Positions 16,739 to 23,360 of a DNA stretch of 32,892 nt are shown here, in pieces. The stretch is from the NCBI GenBank assembly GCA_046484585.1, contig JAWOIQ010000023.1, positions 1-32,892 on the forward strand. Direction: 5' to 3'. The translations under genes and the position numbers were made by a program. Each line of letters opens with the position of its first letter. The first letter of the stretch is position 1. Origin of the DNA: JAGXFP01 sp046484585. GTDB lineage: Bacteria; Desulfobacterota; Desulfobulbia; Desulfobulbales; JAGXFP01. The notes beneath the pieces are model-generated. The model was given only the letters and a program-made list of their open reading frames with translations, was not told the DNA's origin and did no database searches.

Positions 16739-16789
16739 CCACCATCAACGGGTTCATTCCGCCGCCCTGCGGTCCGCCCGATAACGGAT

Positions 16790-18475
16790 TCAGGGTGATG
16801 GCGGATCATCATAATACACCTTAACCAGGGTTTTATAACCGAACAAGCCGCTGCTCTGTTCAAAGGCCCGCACCTGGCGGTATCGGGAAATCCTCTCCCG
16901 AATCGCCGGCGGCAGGCGCGGAGTTCTGGAATAAATCACCACCAGGGGGGCCGCTTTGTCCAAGGCGCCTTCCGGCGGCCGGTAGAAGTCGGGCAGCTGC
17001 TGCTCCCAGGTGAACCGGAAGGAGGACTTCATCTCCATGGCCGGCGGCTCGGCATCCACCGAACCGTTCAGGGAATATATCCTCTTGTGGGTGAAGAGGT
17101 CAAGGAGGGGGATGTTGATCTGCAGATTGGGGTTTCGGGCACTCTGCGGGGCGGTATAAACGGCGATCTCTTCGGCGGCGAGGCTGTTCAGGAAGCGGCC
17201 GCTTTTCTGGATATTCGTCGTGCTGAGCTCGCCGGTAAAGGGCAGGAAGCCGCCGAAGAGCAGGGTTAATGAACCGCCGAGGGCGGAGAGGACCAGGAAT
17301 TTCCGCAGCCGCTGACCGGGCAAGCGCCTGATACCGCAGGCCGCGGCAACGGCCAGCAGCGGGAAAACCGGCATGAGATAGCGGATTCTTTTGACCTCTA
17401 AAATGATGACCAGGAGAAAAAGCAGATAGGCGGGGACGATGATTCGTTTGTCTTTTTTGTAAAGGCCGATCCCCAGACCGAACAGGGCGCCGATGCTGAC
17501 CAAAGGATGGGTCTGGAAAAAGAAGGTGGAGATAAAACCTTCCGACCATCTCGACAGCCCCGGCCGCTGGTATTCGACAAGAAGCTTGAGTTGCGCCCAG
17601 ACGACCTCCCATAGTCCGATCAAAATGGGCAGGCTGAAGAGCACGGCGAGAGCGAGGATCTTCAAGGCCGCCCAGCCGGCTTTTTTGTAATCGGCAGGGC
17701 TCCGGGCCAGAACGATGACCGGCAGGACGGTGAGCAGAAGCCAGGCGGAGTATTTGGCCCAGAAGAGCAGAAAGATCGCGACGGCGGCAAGCACAATCGA
17801 GCGGTGGCCGCCGTCGCGGAGGGCTCTGGAAAAGGTGAACAGGGTCAGGATTAAAAAAAACATGGTGGGAAGATCGACCATCATCAGGGGGATCTGGAGG
17901 AGGAGATAGGGTTGGCAAAGGAGCAGCAGCCCCGCCAGCACCCCGGTTTCTTCATCCCGGAGATCTTTTCCGTAAAGATAGGTGAGCAGCACCGCGCCGA
18001 CAAAGAAAAAGGTGGTAAGAAGCTGGATGAATATTCGCGCCTCGCCCAGACCGGCGAAAACCAGGCCATAGAGGAATGGGATCAACGGCAGATCGGTCCA
18101 GGCGGAGATCTCCCCGCCCCACCCCTGCCAGAACGCCCGTATGCCGTGGACCTCAAGATATTTGGCCTGGCTGAAATATCGTGAGGCATCCATGATAAGC
18201 TCCGGCTCGCCCCACAGGGAGATCCCGGCCAGAAAGGCGGTCACCCCCAGAAAAAGCGGCTTGTTGTCCGGCCAGGCAAACCTTGAAAGAAACAGGGCAC
18301 CGCCGGCCGTCGCCACGGTCACCCCGTACAGGAGCAGCGGCGGCCCGTCACGAAAGACCCACTCCCAGCGGCAGAGCGAATTGTTGTCCAGTGCTCGAAA
18401 TTGATAGAGAAGAACCGGGAGAATAAGCGAAAAGCAGATAGCGGGAAGAAGCGATGGCCAGGAGTAGTTTTTCAA
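16790..18475 (-). CDS. GT39/ArnT-like membrane glycosyltransferase
   Basis: A 561-residue polytopic membrane protein with about eleven helices in the first 420 residues and a C-terminal soluble domain of about 140 residues. The first periplasmic loop has EPELIMDASRYFSQAKYLEV (about 90-110), whose acidic residue is the usual catalytic position of the dolichyl-phosphate-mannose/ArnT superfamily (PMT_2). Such enzymes transfer a sugar from a polyprenyl-phosphate donor to a lipid or protein on the outer face of the inner membrane. The only early start in frame is TTG 18475; a TAA lies two codons upstream and no good ribosome binding site is visible, so the start is uncertain. It lies upstream of the radical SAM/GT2/FAD set on the same strand, 178 bases away, separated by a REP element. 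Confidence 0.82.
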   Translation of the reverse strand: MKNYSWPSLLPAICFSLILPVLLYQFRALDNNSLCRWEWVFRDGPPLLLYGVTVATAGGALFLSRFAWPDNKPLFLGVTAFLAGISLWGEPELIMDASRYFSQAKYLEVHGIRAFWQGWGGEISAWTDLPLIPFLYGLVFAGLGEARIFIQLLTTFFFVGAVLLTYLYGKDLRDEETGVLAGLLLLCQPYLLLQIPLMMVDLPTMFFLILTLFTFSRALRDGGHRSIVLAAVAIFLLFWAKYSAWLLLTVLPVIVLARSPADYKKAGWAALKILALAVLFSLPILIGLWEVVWAQLKLLVEYQRPGLSRWSEGFISTFFFQTHPLVSIGALFGLGIGLYKKDKRIIVPAYLLFLLVIILEVKRIRYLMPVFPLLAVAAACGIRRLPGQRLRKFLVLSALGGSLTLLFGGFLPFTGELSTTNIQKSGRFLNSLAAEEIAVYTAPQSARNPNLQINIPLLDLFTHKRIYSLNGSVDAEPPAMEMKSSFRFTWEQQLPDFYRPPEGALDKAAPLVVIYSRTPRLPPAIRERISRYRQVRAFEQSSGLFGYKTLVKVYYDDPPSP

Positions 18476-19007
18476 GAATTACGCCGAAGATGTCGGGGCT
18501 GAGATCGAGGCATTAGGGAGGGCCTGCACTCCTCCGAGTTCTGCCTGAAAAAGTCCCTGATTAAAGCCCATAATGCCTGATCTGCTCCATAAGTTCGAAT
18601 CATTGGCAATCAAACTTTTAATTGAATAGTTTCAAATAGTTGAGACTGGAATTCTATTTCATCCATGTAACTACATATTTGCTCTTTTCGCCCTAAAAAA
18701 GTGATTGCGTTTCCAAAATGCAGCAGCTCACCAAGGCCGATCCATCCGTCAGAACCAACCATGGGGACAGGCCAGGCCATCACCCTCCTGAAGACCGTCT
18801 TTTCTCCGAACGGAAATCTGCCTCCCATAAGACAAAGATACACCATCCTCTTGATTGACGGCTCACTACTCCGGCAGAGTAAACTGAACAATATGTGCTC
18901 CGCCGGCAATACCCAGTCAGGTAGGCAACTTACCAAGAATTGTATTTAAAACAGGCAAGCAGACACTAGACAATAACCTGAATCCGTAAGCGTTGGAGAC
19001 GGTGCAG
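18476..19007. other. Intergenic region with a possible gene remnant
   Basis: No intact gene is supported in these 530 bases. The minus strand holds a 108-codon open stretch that looks like a glycosyltransferase fragment (18610-18936). The last 60 bases are the leader of the ATP-grasp gene, with GGAG at 18995. Confidence 0.55.
18610..18936 (-). pseudogene. Possible glycosyltransferase C-terminal remnant
   Basis: The open frame ends with PMVGSDGWIGLGELLHFGNA followed by ITFLGRKEQ. This has the pattern G-x-G-x(4)-E-L-L-x(2)-G-x(5)-x-R-x-E-Q of the donor-binding end of GT28/MurG-like enzymes. The preceding 55 codons do not look like the rest of such an enzyme and no ribosome binding site is evident. 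It is probably a decayed fragment; chance similarity cannot be ruled out. Confidence 0.3.
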
Positions 19008-20214
19008 ATGCAAGGCGACTTAAAGAGAGACGATCTTAATTATGCGGTAGTGGCTAATGCCAGCAGCATTATGGCATTGTCGCTGATCCGGTCCCTTGGA
19101 AGGTCGAAAGTTCGGGTCGTAGCGGTGTTTTGCAGGAAAAGGGCGGCAAGGCTGGGCTTCCACACCGTCCGGCACAGTAAATTCATCTGGGAAAAGCACG
19201 ATTTTGAAGAAAATAATTATGAAACCAACCTTCTTTCTTCGCTAGTCGAAATAGGCCTCTCATTTACCAAAAAAGCCGTGCTGTTCCCGGTAACCGATCA
19301 TGACATGCTCATTGTTTCGGCAAATCGCACTACCCTGGGCCAATACTTTCATATATTTATGCCAACCCATAAAATGGTCGAGACCATACTGCATAAGGAG
19401 CTTTTTTATGAGTTTGCCTCTCTTCATGGCCTGCCGATCCCCAAAACCTTTATGCCAACCGAAGTGCATGATATTGAAAGGATTTCCGCCGATATTAAAT
19501 ATCCCTGCATCATTAAGCCGACATGGCGGACAGCCGAATGGATCAAAGCATACGGCAATCAAAAGGTTCTTATCGCTGAAAGTGCCGATAGACTAAAAGA
19601 TCTTTTTTACAAAACTTTTAAAATTTTCAATAAATTAACAATCCAGGAGATTGTAGACGGCACAGAAAAGAACATTCTCTGCTCTTTTGCCTATTTTGAT
19701 GCTCATTCAAAACCATTAGCTATGTTTATGTGCAGAAAAATAAGACAATACCCGCCCTTTTTCGGGGACACGGCAATCGCGGAAAGCATATACAATGAGA
19801 AAATCGCCTCACTAACCATGGAGATATGCAGAAAACTGGAACTTGTTGGATATGCAAGTATTGAATTCAAGAAGGATACCAGGAGTGATTCATACAAGAT
19901 TATGGAAATTACCATTGGCCGAATCAACCGCCAGGCCGGCTTGGCGGATTCCCTGGGGGATAAATATCCCGCAGATCTGGTACAGCTACCAGCAGGGAGT
20001 GGCGGTCCCTGGAAAAAAAGAATACCCGCTTAATCGCAAATGGGTCAGTGAATTTAATGAAATACGGGCCTTTCCGCGTTACATTCTGCGGGGCTACAAT
20101 ATTCTCGGCTGGTTTCGATCTTACCGCGATATCGAGAGATTTGAGTTGCTGGCCAGGGACGATTTGAAACCGGCGTTACTGGCGGTGCCTTCCATGCTGA
20201 TAAATCGGAAGTGA
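19008..20214 (+). pseudogene. ATP-grasp ligase, frame-shifted near its C terminus
   Basis: ATG 19008 has GGAG nine bases upstream; the frame is open from TTG 18993. The protein reads as a preATP-grasp domain (NYAVVANASSIMALSLIRSL), the ATP-grasp core (YPCIIKPTWRTAEW about 165-178; QEIVDGTEKNILCSFAYFD about 220-238; ELVGYASIEFKKD), then YKIMEITIGRINRQAGLADS. After a run of five G at 19955-19959 the frame ends at 20033. Dropping one G continues as LGINIPQIWYSYQQGVAVPG and a well-formed tail to TGA 20214, so the full protein would have about 401 residues. Such enzymes join a carboxylate to an amine using ATP; relatives occur in glycan and polysaccharide clusters. Homopolymer location makes a sequencing error as likely as a real mutation. 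Confidence 0.8.
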
Positions 20215-20268
20215 TTTAGCTGAAAACCATGTCTGTTTTGGGTAATTTAATCGGCTGAGTGAGCGATT

Positions 20269-21021
20269 TCACAACCGCTCGGCAGCATCTTTGATATTGG
20301 CGATCCGCTTTTCGTTGGCCGGATGGGAGCTGAGAAAGCCGCCGCCGCTGCCGAACCTGGCTTGCAGAGTCTCGATGGCCCGCAGCATGGCGTAAGGGTC
20401 ATGCCCGAGATCTTTCAGGGTCCTGACCGCGAAATTGTCAGCCTCCAACTCGTCGTCCCGGGAAAAATGGGCGTTGACCGCCGCCTGCCCCAACTTGCCG
20501 AGCTGCGAGGAAGTCAGGGAGCCGATCGTGCCGCCCACCGAGACCGCCGCCTTGAAAGCAGTATCGGTGAGGATCATTTCTTTCATCTGTTTATAGCTGT
20601 GCTTGAGCTGGACATGCCCGATTTCGTGGCAGATTACCGCCAACACCTGCTCGTCGGGCATGGCATCCATCAGGCCGGAGAAAACCCGGACAGTGCCATC
20701 GGCCATGGCGAAAGCATTAACATCTTCCGCGAGATAGACTTTGAAGTCGAAATTCTGTCCGCCATAGTTCCGCAGCCCTCTGGTCAGGTTCTGCAACCGG
20801 GTCGCATAGGGACTGCCGTCTGGCGCCACCTCGTTCTTCCTGTCCATCTCCTCGGCCGCCAGCGAGGCGGTTTGCTTGACGCTCTTTTCATCCAGGGTGG
20901 TGGCCTGCAGCACTCCGACCCCAAGACCCAGGGCCGCATCCTTGTTAAAGCCGTCGTCGGCGGCACAACCGGAAACCGTCAGAACCGCAAGCAGGCAGAG
21001 GAGCAATTTGCGTGGGACCAT
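20269..21021 (-). CDS. M48 family metalloprotease, lipoprotein
   Basis: A 250-residue protein from ATG 21021, which has GGAG six bases upstream; the frame is open to 21048 but that part is repeat sequence. A signal peptide ends with lipobox VSGC (Cys 19). The zinc site is HEIGH at residues 132-136 with the third ligand E193 in DDELEADNFAVR, and the C-terminal SSHPANEKRI motif is also standard. The layout is like YcaL/LoiP-type periplasmic peptidases, which help quality control of outer-membrane proteins. It stands alone between repeats. Assignment to the family is firm, the target proteins unknown. Confidence 0.93.
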   Translation of the reverse strand: MVPRKLLLCLLAVLTVSGCAADDGFNKDAALGLGVGVLQATTLDEKSVKQTASLAAEEMDRKNEVAPDGSPYATRLQNLTRGLRNYGGQNFDFKVYLAEDVNAFAMADGTVRVFSGLMDAMPDEQVLAVICHEIGHVQLKHSYKQMKEMILTDTAFKAAVSVGGTIGSLTSSQLGKLGQAAVNAHFSRDDELEADNFAVRTLKDLGHDPYAMLRAIETLQARFGSGGGFLSSHPANEKRIANIKDAAERL

Positions 21022-21036
21022 ATTCTTCTCCAAAGT

Positions 21037-21253
21037 TGATGAACTCACAAAAAGTCAAAAAAAGCTGTCATTTCGAACGAATGTGAGAAATCTTGTTCTT
21101 TACACCCAAAGGGCATAAGTTCGCACGAGCAGACAAGCTGCTCAACTCAGCTTTATACCCAAAGGGCATAAGTTTCGCACGAGCAGACAAGCTGCTCAAC
21201 TCAGCTTTAACCAATTGATATTATTAAGATTTCTCCCGTTGGTCGAAATGACA
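21037..21253. repeat. Family A repeat interrupted by two tandem family B repeats
   Basis: TGTCATTTCGAACGAATGTG starts at about 21066, and the complementary end CCCGTTGGTCGAAATGACA finishes at 21253, as in the copy at 4293-4374. Inside are two family B units, 21099-21151 (53 bases) and 21152-21205 (54 bases), each starting TTTA and followed by a third TTTA (21206-21209). Removing them restores the spacing of the uninterrupted copy exactly. Family B carries the hairpin GAGCAG-ACAAG-CTGCTC. Confidence 0.85.
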
Positions 21254-21334
21254 TTATGGCAATGTCGACTTCCCGGCAACAATACTTAGTTAAGTATATC
21301 CCCGCTGCCAATTCTTGGCAAGAAGAGCCGGAAG

Positions 21335-21392
21335 TTTAAAGCTGAGTTGAGCAGCTGGTGTTCAAACGAAACTTATGCCCTTGTGGTATAAG
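21335..21392. repeat. Family B repeat, inverted copy
   Basis: TTTAAAGCTGAGTTGAGCAG and ACGAAACTTATGCCCTTGTG match the reverse complement of the family B units at 21099-21205, with a divergent middle. Confidence 0.75.
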
Positions 21393-21435
21393 GACGATTT
21401 TGCTTGATCGGCCACCAGATGAGACCGAAAAAATC

Positions 21436-21528
21436 ATGAAAACAAACAAAGTTATTGCAAAAGTGTCCGATTCTAGTACAACCGATAAACAAGGTGCTCT
21501 TTTCTCCTTGAAAGGTCTCATCCAGTAA
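21436..21528 (+). CDS. Possible 30-residue small protein
   Basis: ATG 21436 to TAA 21526 would encode a basic-to-neutral peptide beginning MKTNKVIAKVSDSSTT and ending SLKGLIQ. No strong ribosome binding site precedes it. Its interest comes from the strong terminator 30 bases downstream, which implies a plus-strand transcript here. A non-coding RNA is an equal or better explanation. Confidence 0.25.
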   Translation: MKTNKVIAKVSDSSTTDKQGALFSLKGLIQ

Positions 21529-21556
21529 GTTTGTCCCGCGTATTGCACCTTGCCTA

Positions 21557-21600
21557 AAGCCGGTTCTCGTATCCCTTGCGAGAACCGGCTTACTTTTTTA
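21557..21600 (+). terminator. Strong Rho-independent terminator
   Basis: AAGCCGGTTCTCG (21557-21569) and CGAGAACCGGCTT (21579-21591) form a 13-base perfect stem with a nine-base loop, followed by ACTTTTTT. The T-tract is on the plus strand only. Confidence 0.85.
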
Positions 21601-21783
21601 AGCCTTACTCCGTAACGGCAACCCTGTATGCTTGCCAAATTCTTCTTCACGCCTACTTTCGCAGTGCCAAACCTCCTGATCGCCTTTCTGGTCATAGCCG
21701 CCACTCACCTGGCGGAGAGTGGACGAGTACTCTCGGAGAATGAGACCAGCATTTTGATGGGTTCCCAAAATGTCAAAAAACAA

Positions 21784-21866
21784 GTCATTACGAGCGCAGC
21801 GAAGCAATCCGGGATAAAAATTAACTGGTAGATTGCTTCACCGTTTTTCGCACCTCGCAATGACGT
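21784..21866. repeat. Hairpin repeat (GTCATTACGAGCG type)
   Basis: GTCATTACGAGCGCAGCGAA with GCAATC at one end and GATTGCTTC ... CACCTCGCAATGAC at the other form a long hairpin. Similar elements are common intergenic repeats in many proteobacteria. Confidence 0.8.
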
Positions 21867-21902
21867 GGTAAATAAGTTTTCAGCGACGCCTTTAAGGTTG
21901 GT

Positions 21903-22424
21903 TCAGTAATTCAAATTTATGATCAGATTCAAGACCTGCCCGTCGTACGAAAATTCGGCTTCGGAGAAGGAAGGCGCACTGAGCATCGAGACCTCCGCGC
22001 CGCCTGAAAAGCCATAGCCTTCTTTCGGCACGCCAAAAAAATTTGTGTCAAGCTCACCATTTAAATTTTCATCGTGAATCACGGCTAGGGCGTAAGTCCC
22101 CGGCTCGATGCCTACAAAGTCGCAATGGGCCTCACGCCCCTTAATCTTTGCAATCACGATTTTGTCCGCGTAGCGTATAAACTTCTTCGGATACCCTTCC
22201 GGGCCTGAAAAAAGCGCGCACGCGACACCGCCGGCGTTGTTTCTGATATTCGGAATCTCCAGATGAATTCCTTCACAGGATGGTTGCGCAAAAGCGAGGC
22301 CGGGAAAATTGACAATGATCGATCCCACCCACCATGCAAGACACAAAACCCTGAGGGGAAGCGGGCTTCCCGGGTTCATTCCCCGAAAAGCCGCCGGGAA
22401 TTTGCCAATCGTTAAATCATTCAT
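21903..22424 (-). CDS. DUF2141 exported protein
   Basis: A 173-residue secreted protein. A hydrophobic signal segment (LRVLCLAWWVGSIIVNFPGL) ends at AFA before QPSCEG, giving a mature part of about 125 residues. The mature part has the DUF2141 hallmarks: ALFSGPEGYPKKF, GIEPGTYALAVIHDENLNGE followed by LDTNFFGVPKEGYGFS. The HDENLNGELD stretch looks like a calcium-type loop. ATG 22424 has AAAGGA about eight bases upstream; an internal ATG at 22379 would give a more usual signal peptide length. The function of the family is unknown; it is periplasmic or surface-exposed. Repeats flank it on both sides, so it is probably transcribed alone. Confidence 0.88.
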   Translation of the reverse strand: MNDLTIGKFPAAFRGMNPGSPLPLRVLCLAWWVGSIIVNFPGLAFAQPSCEGIHLEIPNIRNNAGGVACALFSGPEGYPKKFIRYADKIVIAKIKGREAHCDFVGIEPGTYALAVIHDENLNGELDTNFFGVPKEGYGFSGGAEVSMLSAPSFSEAEFSYDGQVLNLIINLNY

Positions 22425-22476
22425 ACCCTCTTTCCTTTCCAGATATTAATTCTCGGGCTGCTCATAAATTTCAGCT

Positions 22477-22534
22477 TGCACCCACAGGACATAAGTTTCA
22501 TTTGAGTAGACAAACTGCTCAACTCAGCTTTAAA
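22477..22534. repeat. Family B repeat at the 3' end of the TVP38-like gene
   Basis: ACCCACAGGACATAAGTTTC and GTAGACAAACTGCTCAACTC with AGCTTTA match the family B consensus with a few changes. Its end overlaps the stop codon and last residues (KLS) of the gene at 22519-23178. Confidence 0.8.
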
Positions 22535-23178
22535 TTCCCATATTTTTTCCGCAAAAAATGCTGGAGGAGAAAGACGGCCAGCAGAAGGGCCAGGCCTATG
22601 ATCAGGATTTTCAGATCCATTTCCATTACGGCGCCGCCCAGAACGATAAAGGGGATACTCAGTCCGAACTGGGCGGTCCAGTTAATCACCATATAGGAAA
22701 CAAATCCCAATTCCGCCATGGCCAGAAGGTTGTTTTTGGCCGCGTAGGGCAGACCGGGGATGAGCATGAAGATAACCGCGGGCCACTTCCGTTTGCCGTC
22801 ATCGAATTTGGGAATCGAGACATTAAATGGCTTAAGCAGAGCCGCAACCCACTTTCGCAGGAAGGAATGAACCAGATAATAGGTGGCGGCCATATGAAAT
22901 GCCATGATTAGCGACGACAGGAGCAGGCCCTGGACGATGCCGAATTTGATCCCCACCAGGACCAGAAAGATGGTAATCGGCACCCCGACAAGCGGCAGGA
23001 GCAGCATCAACAAGAGGAAGAGGGTGGGATGGATGTGACTGGACAGATATTCGCTCAGGATGATCGTCGGCTCATAGCGGTAGATGAGGTAAATGGCCGT
23101 GGTCAAAACAACGATGGCCGCGGTACCGGCCATCACCAGCTTGCCCGTGTAGATTTTTCCAGGTTTTTCTTCCTGCAT
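22519..23178 (-). CDS. TVP38/TMEM64 (VTT, DedA-like) membrane protein
   Basis: A 219-residue inner-membrane protein with about five helices. The VTT/SNARE-associated domain is recognisable from LMLLLPLVGVPITIFLVLVG (about 57-76), the amphipathic loop, and the FMLIPGLPYAAKNNLLAM motif (about 135-152), which is this family's conserved re-entrant G-x-P segment. DedA/VTT proteins act as lipid scramblases or carrier-lipid flippases. ATG 23178 is the only good start; the ribosome binding site is weak (GGGA nine bases upstream). It follows the phosphoesterase fusion gene on the same strand, 180 bases away, with a palindromic repeat between. The last residues and the stop lie in a family B repeat. 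Confidence 0.85.
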   Translation of the reverse strand: MQEEKPGKIYTGKLVMAGTAAIVVLTTAIYLIYRYEPTIILSEYLSSHIHPTLFLLLMLLLPLVGVPITIFLVLVGIKFGIVQGLLLSSLIMAFHMAATYYLVHSFLRKWVAALLKPFNVSIPKFDDGKRKWPAVIFMLIPGLPYAAKNNLLAMAELGFVSYMVINWTAQFGLSIPFIVLGGAVMEMDLKILIIGLALLLAVFLLQHFLRKKYGNLKLS

Positions 23179-23199
23179 GGCTTATGTCCCGCTTAACTG

Positions 23200-23360
23200 G
23201 TGCCTGTCCATAAATGGTCTTTTTGCCCGATAACTTCGGCGCCGCAGAGTCGGAAAGTGCTCACGTACCCGAGTACGTGAAGTTTATGCCCTTCAGGGTG
23301 CTTTTCCGACATCCTTGCTTCTCGTTCTCGGACAAAAATCCTCATTTCTGGACAGACACT
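23200..23360. repeat. 160-bp palindromic repeat with GTAC core
   Basis: Ends GTGCCTGTCCATAAAT and ATTTCTGGACAGACAC are inverted. Inner arms CGGAAAGTGC and GTGCTTTTCCG also pair. The centre is TCACGTAC-CCGA-GTACGTGA (23261-23280), an exact eight-base stem. It abuts the stop codon (TAG, 23361-23359) of the phosphoesterase fusion. Confidence 0.85.

Larger units (their letters stand above)
21436..21600 (+). ncRNA. Candidate structured small RNA
   Basis: CAAGGTGC (21490-21497) pairs with GCACCTTG (21545-21552) around a 47-base loop, directly followed by a 13-base perfect terminator stem. No annotated plus-strand gene lies upstream for 1.2 kb, so the terminator probably ends a short independent transcript. 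The promoter and 5' end are not resolved. No known RNA family was recognised. Confidence 0.35.
21022..21902. other. Repeat-rich intergenic region
   Basis: About 880 bases between the M48 protease and DUF2141 genes. It holds a family A repeat split by two tandem family B repeats, an inverted family B copy, a small ORF/RNA candidate with a strong plus-strand terminator, and a further hairpin repeat. Open frames of 60-120 codons here overlap the repeats and look non-coding. Confidence 0.7.

Noticed and set aside
21099..21209. CRISPR array
   Set aside because: The two 53-54-base units are direct tandem copies without unique spacers.
21336..21831. Group II intron or transposase ORF in the repeat-rich gap
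   Set aside because: Short open frames on both strands overlap known repeats and contain no reverse-transcriptase or DDE motifs.
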